From assembly GCA_040235415.1 (NCBI GenBank), contig JBECKR010000393.1:1-7304 (forward strand): a stretch of DNA of 7,304 nucleotides. Reading direction: 5' to 3'. The position numbers and the translations under genes were made by a program. Positions 1 to 7,304 of this stretch are shown here, one piece after another. The notes beneath the pieces were generated by a model. It searched no databases. It saw only the letters and a list, made by a program, of their open reading frames with translations, and was not told where the DNA came from. The stretch's first letter is position 1, and each line of letters begins with the position of its first letter. Source of the stretch: JBECKR01 sp040235415 (GTDB lineage Bacteria > Acidobacteriota > Polarisedimenticolia > Polarisedimenticolales > Polarisedimenticolaceae).

Positions 1-1227
1 CGCCTCCTCGATCGTCCGGCGGCGGTTGCGGAGCTCCGCCGCGCGGTTCATCGAATCGAATACCGTCCGGCGGAGCGCCTCGAGGCTCGCGCGGGTCTCG
101 TCGACCCGGGTCGAGGCGGCCCCGAGCGCGGCCTGCCGCTCGCCGAGACGCTCGCCGAGGGCGGCGACCGCGGCGGCCTCCGCCTCGACCGTCGCGCGAT
201 GCGCGTCGCGGCGGGCGTCGGTCTCCGAGACGCGGGCGGCGAGGCCGGAGGACTCCTCCACGGCGCGCCGCGCGGCCTCGTCGGCGTCGGCGATCCGTTC
301 GCGGCAGTGCCGGATCCGGGCCTCCTCGCGATCGATGTCGAGCTCCAAGCGGTGCAGCGTCTCGGCGGCCTCGCGGTAGAGCCGGTCGGCCTCGTCGAGC
401 GCCGCCCGACGAGCGGTCAGCTCCGCGTCGAGGCCCGCGAGGCGGGTCGCGGCGGCGACTTCCTCCTCGCGCCGGGCGGTCTCGTCGCGGCGGAGCCCGT
501 CGAGCCGGGCGTCCATCTCGCGGGCGAGGAGCCCGAACCGGATCCTCTCCTTCGCCCGGAGGTCGTCGCGCAGCCGCTTATAACGTCGCGCGCGCGCCGC
601 TTGGCGCTTCAACGAGTTGATCTGGCGCGTCACCTCGCCGAGGATGTCCTGGACCCGCAGCAGGTTCGCCTGAGTGGCCTCGAGCTTGAGCTCCGCCAGT
701 CGCCGCTTGTGCTTGAAACCGGAGATGCCCGCGGCGTCCTCGATGATCAGACGCCGCTCCTTCGGCTTCGCGTTCAGGATCTGGTCGATCTTGCCCTGCT
801 CGATCGTCGCGTAGGTCTTCGCGCCGACGTGCTCGGCCCGCAGGATCTCCTGGATCTCCTTGAGGCGCGAGCGGGCCCCGTTCAGGAGGTACTCGCTCTC
901 GCCGCTGCGGAACAGCCGGCGCGTGATCACGACGCTGTGGCGGTCGTCGGGAAGGTCCGACGCGTCGTTGGCGAGGTGCAGGGAGACCTCCGCCATCCCC
1001 TGCGGCTTGCGACGCTCGCTGCCGCTGAAGATGACGTCGGCCATGCTCTTGCCGCGCAGCGTCTTGGCGCTCTGCTCGCCGAGCACCCAGTTGATCGCGT
1101 CGCCGAGGTTCGACTTGCCGCAGCCGTTGGGGCCGACCACCGCCGTGATCCCGGTCGGGAAGCGTGCGTCGGTACGGTCGCTGAACGACTTGAAGCCCGA
1201 GATCGTCATGCGCTCGAGTCGAAGCAC
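1..1227 (-). CDS. smc: Chromosome segregation ATPase SMC, N-terminal 409 codons (3' end outside window)
   Basis: SMC forms the ring-shaped condensin complex, with ScpA and ScpB, that compacts and segregates chromosomes. The visible part is the N-terminal half of the ATPase head followed by the start of the ascending coiled coil. Residues 11-16 read GFKSFS, the family's N-terminal signature. Walker A, GPNGCGKS, is at residues 32-39. LRGKSMADVIFSGS (57-70) is the conserved segment after it, and the Q-loop region IEQGKIDQIL with AKPKERR spans about 142-159. From about residue 175 onward the chain is Glu/Arg/Ala-rich with heptad character and almost no proline, as expected for the coiled coil. 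Hinge, signature motif and Walker B are missing because the frame runs off the left edge without a stop. The start is a GTG at 1225-1227, chosen because it gives the usual LxLERMxISGFKSF beginning. A GGAG (1238-1241) lies 10 nt upstream. The family is certain; the start is likely. Confidence 0.96.
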   Translation of the reverse strand, partial: MLRLERMTISGFKSFSDRTDARFPTGITAVVGPNGCGKSNLGDAINWVLGEQSAKTLRGKSMADVIFSGSERRKPQGMAEVSLHLANDASDLPDDRHSVVITRRLFRSGESEYLLNGARSRLKEIQEILRAEHVGAKTYATIEQGKIDQILNAKPKERRLIIEDAAGISGFKHKRRLAELKLEATQANLLRVQDILGEVTRQINSLKRQAARARRYKRLRDDLRAKERIRFGLLAREMDARLDGLRRDETARREEEVAAATRLAGLDAELTARRAALDEADRLYREAAETLHRLELDIDREEARIRHCRERIADADEAARRAVEESSGLAARVSETDARRDAHRATVEAEAAAVAALGERLGERQAALGAASTRVDETRASLEALRRTVFDSMNRAAELRNRRRTIEEA

Positions 1228-1281
1228 GTCTCAGGTTCTCCGCGAGAGGTGGGGCGAACGATGGTAACCGCGGCCGGCGCG

Positions 1282-1311
1282 ACTATACCACCGCGGTCCT
1301 CGCAACGACAA
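1282..1311 (-). promoter_or_regulatory. Sigma-70-type promoter of smc with extended -10
   Basis: On the minus strand a TTGTCG -35 (1306-1311) is followed by an 18-bp spacer and a TATAGT -10 (1282-1287). The -10 is preceded by TGG (1288-1290), a TGN extended -10. The expected start near 1275 leaves a leader of about 48 nt before the GTG of smc, which includes the GGAG site. This implies smc can be transcribed independently of the ispB gene upstream of it. Motif match only; no start-site data. Confidence 0.65.
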
Positions 1312-1325
1312 GATCGCCGCTAGAT

Positions 1326-1367
1326 ATCGGGTCGTCACCCGGTGCGGCCCCACGATCTGGGGGTTTT
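1326..1367 (-). terminator. Two short hairpins between ispB and the smc promoter; weak terminator candidate
   Basis: Two small inverted repeats lie downstream of the ispB stop. One has arms CGGGT and ACCCG around CGTC (1328-1341), extendable by an A-T and a wobble pair. The other has arms CCCCA and TGGGG around CGATC (1348-1362). In the minus-strand direction neither is followed by a U tract, so neither is a standard intrinsic terminator for ispB. The TTTT at 1364-1367 follows the second hairpin only on the plus strand, where no gene reads in. The pair could weakly limit read-through or antisense transcription, or may simply be chance in GC-rich DNA. Confidence 0.22.
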
Positions 1368-1388
1368 CGAGTCCGCCCCGCGGGCCGC

Positions 1389-2450
1389 TCAGCGATCCCG
1401 GAATACCAGGAGCTCGGGCAGGGACGCGAGGCAGCGCCGCGCGGGTCCGTCCGGGAACGGCTCGAGGAACGCGATCGCGTGGCCCGCGTGGTGCCGCGCG
1501 CGATCGAGCGCGCGGTCGAGCGCCCCGCTGCCCTCGAGGCGCGAGGTCAACGCCGCGATCTCGGGCATCCCGGGTCGCCCCTCGTGCATCACGCGACGGA
1601 CGAGGCTCGCCTCCTCCTCCCCGCCGCGGGAGAGCAGGTCGAGCACGGCGAACGTCGCCTTCCCCTCGCGGAGGTCGCTCGCGGCCGGCTTCCCGAGCCT
1701 GCGGGGGTCGCCCGTGAAGTCGAGAACGTCGTCGACGAGCTGGAACGCCAGCCCGAGCTCCGTGCCGTAGCCCCGGAGCGCCGCCAGGCGCTTGCGGTCC
1801 GCGCCCGAGAGCAATCCCGCGATCTCGCAGCAGCAGGCGAACAGCGCGGCGGTCTTTCGCTCCACCAGCGCGAGGTACTCGTCGACGGTGAGATCGAGGC
1901 GCCCGACGTAGCGCGTCTGGAGCATCTCTCCCTCGGTCATCCGGAGCGTCGCCTCGGCCAGCTTGCTCATGATCTCGAGGCTTCCGGCGCCGAGCGCCAT
2001 CTCCATCGCCTTCGCGAACATGTAGTCGCCGAACAGCACGGTCACGCTGTTGCCCCACGCGGCGTTGACCGACGGCCGGCTGCGGCGCGTCTTGGACTCG
2101 TCGATGATGTCGTCGTGGATCAGGGTGGCGCAGTGGATGAACTCCAGCACCGTCGCCATGAGGACGTCGTGGGGGCCGTCGTAGCCGCACATGCGGCACG
2201 CGAGGAGGTGCAGGGTCGGCCGCACCCGCTTGCCCTCCCCGGCGGCGACGTAGGCGCCCAGCTCCTGGACGATCCGGGTCGGCGACGCGAGGTTGCTGCG
2301 GAACGAGGCCTCGACCTCGGCGAGACGGTCGCCGACGAGCGCGTGGATCGCGGCGAGCTCGGCCGCGCCGGACGGCAGCGGCCGCGGCGCTTCCGCGTCC
2401 GGCCGCGGGGGCTCGGAGGCGGCTCGGAGTTCTCGGTGATGCGCCGTCAT
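1389..2450 (-). CDS. ispB: Long-chain polyprenyl diphosphate synthase, IspB-type
   Basis: This trans-isoprenyl diphosphate synthase extends an allylic diphosphate with isopentenyl diphosphate units to make the side chain of respiratory quinones; it acts in the cytoplasm. The 353-aa product carries GKRVRP (73-78), the first aspartate motif DDIID (113-117), KT at 199-200, and FQLVDDVLDFTGD containing the second motif DDVLD (240-244). It ends in FRDR, like E. coli IspB, which ends in QRDR. The residue five places before the first motif is Ala, as in IspB, which is known to allow long chains; product length cannot be read more exactly. I chose the ATG at 2450 because an upstream in-frame ATG pair (2487-2492) lies inside the probable -10 box. 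The ribosome site before 2450 is poor (GGGGA only 2 nt away). It follows lolA by 86 bp on the same strand. Unusually Cys-rich: CxxC at 85-88 and CCC at 206-208. Confidence 0.93.
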   Translation of the reverse strand: MTAHHRELRAASEPPRPDAEAPRPLPSGAAELAAIHALVGDRLAEVEASFRSNLASPTRIVQELGAYVAAGEGKRVRPTLHLLACRMCGYDGPHDVLMATVLEFIHCATLIHDDIIDESKTRRSRPSVNAAWGNSVTVLFGDYMFAKAMEMALGAGSLEIMSKLAEATLRMTEGEMLQTRYVGRLDLTVDEYLALVERKTAALFACCCEIAGLLSGADRKRLAALRGYGTELGLAFQLVDDVLDFTGDPRRLGKPAASDLREGKATFAVLDLLSRGGEEEASLVRRVMHEGRPGMPEIAALTSRLEGSGALDRALDRARHHAGHAIAFLEPFPDGPARRCLASLPELLVFRDR

Positions 2451-2487
2451 GGTCCCCACGAGGGCCGTCTCGCGGCAAAAGAAAGGC

Positions 2488-2516
2488 ATCATACCATCGG
2501 CCCGGGGCCGGCTCCA
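2488..2516 (-). promoter_or_regulatory. Extended -10 promoter candidate for ispB
   Basis: The minus strand has TATGAT (2488-2493) preceded by TGG (2494-2496), an extended -10 element. Seventeen bases further upstream is a weak -35, TGGAGC (2511-2516). The predicted start near 2481 gives a leader of about 30 nt before the ATG at 2450. The element sits between the lolA stop and ispB, so ispB may be both read through from lolA and started on its own. Confidence 0.45.
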
Positions 2517-2536
2517 CGGGATCGCTCCCGCCCGGA

Positions 2537-3181
2537 TCACGAGCCCCGGACGATCTCGGTGCCCGGCGGGGGCTCGAAGCGGAACAGGCCGTCGTCGAGC
2601 GGACCGTTGCGCCTGAGGCCGCTGAAGCGGTAGCGCATGCGGTTCCCGGCGGCGTCGAGCACCTCCGCTTCGCGGATGGCGTCGGTGCGCGGGTCGAGGG
2701 TCAGCGTGATCGACTCGAGCGCGTCCTCCCGACCCTTCGGAACCAGGGCGATGCGCGGTGCTCCGTCGTCGGCCGGCCCGGGGTCCGAGGCGTCGAACAG
2801 GACGGCGAGCGGCCGGTCGCCGGCGAGCAGCGCCGGCAGGAGGCCCGTCGAGGCGTCGAGCCGCCCGGTGATCATCTGCCGCTCCGACGCGAGGTACAGC
2901 AGCGTCGTGTCGTCGACGACGATCGCGGTCTTCGATTCCGGGTGGGTGTACTCCCAGCGGATGCGCCCGGGACGCTCGACCCAGATCTTGCCCGATTCGA
3001 CGACGTCGCCGCCGAGAGCGCCGGAGACGAGCTCCTGCTCGAACCGCCCCGCGAGCGTCCGTGTGCCGTCGAGCCAGGCCTGCAGGCCGGCGAGGACCTT
3101 CGCCGCATCCGCGGGCGGGGCGGCGGCGGCGGCCGTCGCGGCGGCGATGGCGAGCGCGGCGAATCGTCGTGCGCGTCTCAA
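2537..3181 (-). CDS. lolA: LolA-like periplasmic outer-membrane lipoprotein carrier
   Basis: LolA is a soluble periplasmic chaperone that takes lipoproteins from the LolCDE ABC transporter and carries them to the outer membrane. The 214-aa product (E. coli precursor about 203) starts with a signal peptide: MRRARRF, then an Ala-rich core to about residue 26, with likely cleavage after ADA. There is no lipobox cysteine. The mature part shows the family pattern: FEQ (47-49), GKIWVERPGRIRWEY (64-78), IVVDD (87-91), LVPKG (146-150), LDAAGN (175-180) and FRFEPPPGTE (200-209). I chose a TTG start (3179-3181) because a strong GGGAGG (3188-3193) sits 6 nt upstream and the signal peptide then begins properly. 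An upstream in-frame GTG lacks such a site and would overlap it. First gene of the leftward block, divergent from the TPR gene. Family likely; role as the main LolA rather than a LolA-fold paralogue is inferred. Confidence 0.87.
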   Translation of the reverse strand: MRRARRFAALAIAAATAAAAAPPADAAKVLAGLQAWLDGTRTLAGRFEQELVSGALGGDVVESGKIWVERPGRIRWEYTHPESKTAIVVDDTTLLYLASERQMITGRLDASTGLLPALLAGDRPLAVLFDASDPGPADDGAPRIALVPKGREDALESITLTLDPRTDAIREAEVLDAAGNRMRYRFSGLRRNGPLDDGLFRFEPPPGTEIVRGS

Positions 3182-3187
3182 CGTCGT

Positions 3188-3193
3188 CCTCCC
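3188..3193 (-). promoter_or_regulatory. Strong Shine-Dalgarno site deciding the TTG start of lolA
   Basis: GGGAGG on the minus strand lies 6 nt before the TTG at 3181. Nothing comparable precedes the upstream in-frame GTG or ATG codons, so this site fixes the start and removes a spurious, non-signal-like N-terminal extension of up to 58 residues. Confidence 0.75.
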
Positions 3194-3232
3194 GGGCACC
3201 CTCGACTCGATCGCCGGCAGGGTATCCCGGGG

Positions 3233-3261
3233 TTGCCGCGGACGCCACCCGGTGGTACTCC
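3233..3261 (+). promoter_or_regulatory. Promoter candidate of the TPR gene, with an 11-bp inverted repeat in its spacer
   Basis: TTGCCG (3233-3238) is separated by 17 bp from TACTCC (3256-3261), which is preceded by TGG, an extended -10 arrangement. The -10 itself is a poor match. The spacer contains the perfect inverted repeat CCACC-C-GGTGG (3245-3255), which could be an operator or chance. It lies in the 100-bp divergent spacer (3182-3281) shared with lolA. On the minus strand I see only a very weak candidate, TGGCGT-17-TACCCT, for lolA. Confidence 0.35.
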
Positions 3262-3267
3262 AAGGGC

Positions 3268-3273
3268 GGGAGG
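3268..3273 (+). promoter_or_regulatory. Shine-Dalgarno site of the TPR gene
   Basis: GGGAGG ends 8 nt before the ATG at 3282. It supports that start, which also gives a clean signal peptide, over the longer open frame that extends upstream to 2637 through the lolA antisense strand. Confidence 0.75.
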
Positions 3274-3281
3274 TCCCCGGC

Positions 3282-4349
3282 ATGCTCCGTCGCGCTCGAT
3301 TCCTCGTGCTCGCGGTCCTCGTCCTCGCGGCGGCCCCGGCGACCGCCGCCGGCACGCCCGCGAGCGCCGCCGACGCGGTCCGGCTGTACGACGCCGGCGC
3401 CTATCCCGAAGCGCGCGAGGTGCTCGAGCGCTTGAACCGCGAGGGCAAGCTCGACGGCCCCCTGCTCTACCGCCTCGCGTTCGCCCGCGCCAAGACCGGG
3501 GACGCCGCGGGCGCGGAGCAGGCGGAGACCGCGGCGCTCGTCGCGCTCGAGACCGCCTGGAAGGAGGCACCCGACCTCGAGACCGGGTTCTACCTCTCGA
3601 ACGTCTACCGCAACCGGCGGCGCGCCGCGGACGCCCGGGCGGTCGCCGCGGCGGCGACCGCCCGCGTCGAGCGGGGCGAGTGGCCGGAGCCCGAGGACGG
3701 CCTCGCGCGGTTCCGGGTCGCGAAGCTTTACGAGGACCAGAGCCGCCGCGACGGCGCGGAGCGCTGGTACCGCGCCGCCGTCGAGACGCTCGCACGGGAG
3801 CCGGACCGCTTCCCGGCGTACCTCCGCTGGGCGCATCGCTACCTCGGCGACGTCGAGTTCGCCCGCGGCGAGTTCGACGCGGCGAGCTCCGACTACGCCG
3901 CGATGCTCGCGGACACCCCGGGCACTCCGGACGGTTGGGATCGGCTCGGAACGAGCCTCGCGCGACTCGGGAAGTTCGGCGAGGCGGCCGACGCCTGGCG
4001 GTCGGCCGAGAAGCTCGACCCGGCGAACGGCGACCGCTACCGCTACTGCTGGCGGCTCGCGCGCCAGGCGGGCGATATCGGGAAGCTCCCCGTGGCGGCG
4101 CCGGACGGACGCGCGATCGCGACGCTCTCGAAGGAGGACCTCGAAGCGCTCATGAAGGACCGCGCCGGCGTCCCGGAGCGTGCCGCGGCCGGGACCGTGG
4201 GGACCGCGGAGCTCGCCGGCGCCCGGGCGACGTTCCTGGCGGCCGCGCTCGAATACGCGATGCGCAACTACCCGATCCGCGAGACGGCGTTCTTCGGGGG
4301 GTACGCCCCGCTGATCTTCCACCCGGACCGCTGGATCGAGCCCGAGTAG
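3282..4349 (+). CDS. Exported tetratricopeptide-repeat protein of unknown function
   Basis: I do not recognise a named family. The 355-aa product has an N-terminal signal peptide: MLRRAR, a hydrophobic core to about residue 20, and cleavage near ATA or TAAG. It has no lipobox, so the mature protein should be periplasmic or surface-exposed. The body is helical with TPR-like units. The clearest is residues 217-250 (DGWDRLGTSLARLGKFGEAA, then DAWRSAEKLDPAN). Degenerate ones begin near 29 (AADAVRLYDAGAYPEA), 97, 142 and 185. After the repeats comes a charged stretch with SKEDLEALMKDRAG (283-296), then a distinct aromatic tail at 319-355 (LEYAMRNYPIRE, FFGGYAPLIFHPDRW). TPRs normally form a scaffold for protein-protein contact. 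The partner is unknown; the neighbouring lolA is the only envelope hint, and it is transcribed divergently. The strong ribosome site GGGAGG and the signal sequence fix the ATG. The stop is 3 bp from the stop of the convergent membrane-protein gene. Confidence 0.85.
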   Translation: MLRRARFLVLAVLVLAAAPATAAGTPASAADAVRLYDAGAYPEAREVLERLNREGKLDGPLLYRLAFARAKTGDAAGAEQAETAALVALETAWKEAPDLETGFYLSNVYRNRRRAADARAVAAAATARVERGEWPEPEDGLARFRVAKLYEDQSRRDGAERWYRAAVETLAREPDRFPAYLRWAHRYLGDVEFARGEFDAASSDYAAMLADTPGTPDGWDRLGTSLARLGKFGEAADAWRSAEKLDPANGDRYRYCWRLARQAGDIGKLPVAAPDGRAIATLSKEDLEALMKDRAGVPERAAAGTVGTAELAGARATFLAAALEYAMRNYPIRETAFFGGYAPLIFHPDRWIEPE

Positions 4350-4352
4350 GCC

Positions 4353-4712
4353 TCACAAACGGTCGGCGAGGTCCCCGAGCACCGGGATCTTGAAACGCTC
4401 GCCCTCGAGCCCGCGCACGATGCAGAGCATCATCGTGAGGAACGCCCCCAGCGCCATCAGCCACACCGCCGCCCAGAACAGCTCGGCGAGCCAGAGATAG
4501 GCGTAGCGGCTCAGGATCAGGTAGACCGGCTTGAACACGACGTAGATCGCGGCGAGGACCGCGAACAGCACGAGCCCCTGCTTCGCGTGCCACTTCACGA
4601 ACTCCCGCCGGCTCGCGAGCAGCGCGAAGATCGCGAGCGGACCGAGGTAGCCGAACACCAGAAGCAGGCGGTCCTGGTCGGAGAGCTCGGCGGACAGCGG
4701 TTCGGATTCCAT
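4353..4712 (-). CDS. Small membrane protein, DUF4870/Tic20-like
   Basis: The 119-aa product has a short hydrophilic N-terminus, then three probable membrane segments at about 16-33, 47-68 and 76-99, and a polar C-terminus. The pattern GYLGPLAIFALL (21-32), EFVKWHAKQGLVLF (37-50) and a terminal IPVLGDLADRL resembles the DUF4870 family of small inner-membrane proteins, which is distantly related to Tic20. No biochemical role is established for the bacterial members. In this family the FVxxHAxQGLxLF segment is the recognisable signature. I prefer the ATG at 4710-4712. A further in-frame ATG at 4746-4748 overlaps the -35 box of the gene's own promoter, so it would lie upstream of the transcript. 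No Shine-Dalgarno sequence precedes 4712. Divergent from mutS and convergent with the TPR gene, hence apparently a single-gene transcript. Confidence 0.82.
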   Translation of the reverse strand: MESEPLSAELSDQDRLLLVFGYLGPLAIFALLASRREFVKWHAKQGLVLFAVLAAIYVVFKPVYLILSRYAYLWLAELFWAAVWLMALGAFLTMMLCIVRGLEGERFKIPVLGDLADRL

Positions 4713-4719
4713 GGGCCGC

Positions 4720-4748
4720 GTTATAACCGGCGGCCCGGTAGGCGTCAA
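4720..4748 (-). promoter_or_regulatory. Strong sigma-70-type promoter of the DUF4870-like gene, leaderless
   Basis: The minus strand carries TTGACG (4743-4748), a 17-bp spacer and TATAAC (4720-4725), the best consensus match in the window. Only 7 nt lie between the -10 and the ATG at 4712, so transcription should begin on or next to the start codon. The -10 is part of the perfect 8-bp palindrome GTTATAAC (4720-4727), so a TATAAC also reads toward mutS. Confidence 0.72.
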
Positions 4749-4764
4749 GGCGCGCGACGGCGGG

Positions 4765-4773
4765 TGCTATACT
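4765..4773 (+). promoter_or_regulatory. Extended -10 promoter of mutS, probably leaderless
   Basis: TGC-TATACT forms an extended -10 (hexamer 4768-4773). No good -35 is present: at 17-18 bp spacing the best is GTCAAG or TCAAGG (4744-4750), which overlaps the -35 of the divergent gene. Eight nucleotides separate the -10 from the ATG at 4782, and there is no Shine-Dalgarno sequence in that gap, so the message is likely leaderless. Confidence 0.6.
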
Positions 4774-4781
4774 CGCGCGTC

Positions 4782-7304
<2,523 letters not shown>

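Noticed and set aside
199..1323. A 374-codon plus-strand open frame across the smc region
   Set aside because: Antisense to clearly conserved smc codons, with no ribosome site or motif of its own.
1348..1367. Hairpin plus TTTT on the plus strand as an intrinsic terminator
   Set aside because: The stem is only 5 bp and the U tract is on the strand opposite to both flanking genes, so it does not end any gene seen here.
1231..2517. A 428-codon minus-strand frame overlapping ispB
   Set aside because: Same strand but different frame from ispB; product is Arg/Pro/Gly-rich low complexity without domain signatures.
3121..3160. GGC/GCG-rich tract resembling a trinucleotide repeat
   Set aside because: It encodes the Ala-rich core of the lolA signal peptide; it is irregular and explained by codon choice.
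1389..4322. A 977-codon minus-strand open frame that ends in the ispB sequence
   Set aside because: Only the last 353 codons carry a recognisable protein. The upstream part is in another frame relative to lolA and antisense to the TPR gene, an effect of stop-poor GC-rich DNA and not a fusion.
2942..4393. A 483-codon plus-strand open frame overlapping the TPR gene
   Set aside because: Shifted frame of the TPR gene, almost entirely Arg, Gly, Ala and Pro, with no signal peptide or Shine-Dalgarno site.
4746..4748. Upstream ATG that would lengthen the DUF4870-like protein by 12 residues
   Set aside because: It overlaps the -35 of the gene's own promoter, so it would not be in the transcript, and the extra residues do not resemble the family.

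Overview
This is a visibly GC-rich chromosomal segment from a Gram-negative (diderm) bacterium. It reads as an ordinary housekeeping region rather than a mobile or defence island. The LolA-like lipoprotein chaperone implies an outer membrane. The SMC N-terminus (GPNGCGKSNL, WVLGEQSAK, DVIFSGSERRKP) and the MutS resemble Acidobacteriota-type sequences to my eye, but that phylum guess comes from memory and is weak. I see no IS element, CRISPR array, tRNA, rRNA or phage gene.

Layout. Positions 1-3181 are a minus-strand block read right to left: a LolA-like periplasmic carrier (2537-3181), a long-chain polyprenyl diphosphate synthase of the IspB type (1389-2450), and the first 409 codons of the chromosome-organising ATPase SMC (1-1227, running off the left edge). 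Each of the last two has its own recognisable promoter. A 100-bp divergent spacer separates lolA from a plus-strand gene for an exported TPR protein with no assigned function (3282-4349). That gene converges, with a 3-bp gap, on a small minus-strand membrane protein of the DUF4870/Tic20-like type (4353-4712). A 69-bp divergent spacer then leads into plus-strand mutS (4782-7304), which lacks only its last residues at the right edge.

How the genes relate. smc (chromosome compaction and segregation) and mutS (mismatch repair) are core DNA-maintenance genes. ispB supplies the isoprenoid side chain for respiratory quinones, and lolA serves the outer membrane. They look like neighbours rather than members of one pathway.

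The most interesting signals are regulatory. The two divergent promoters in the 69-bp spacer place their expected start sites on, or within a base or two of, the ATG codons of mutS and the membrane-protein gene. Neither ATG has a Shine-Dalgarno sequence, so both messages are probably leaderless, whereas lolA and the TPR gene have strong GGGAGG sites. Three promoters (smc, ispB, mutS) share a TGN extended -10 element. All non-coding gaps are shorter than 170 bp. I did not find convincing evidence of an undescribed multi-gene system here.
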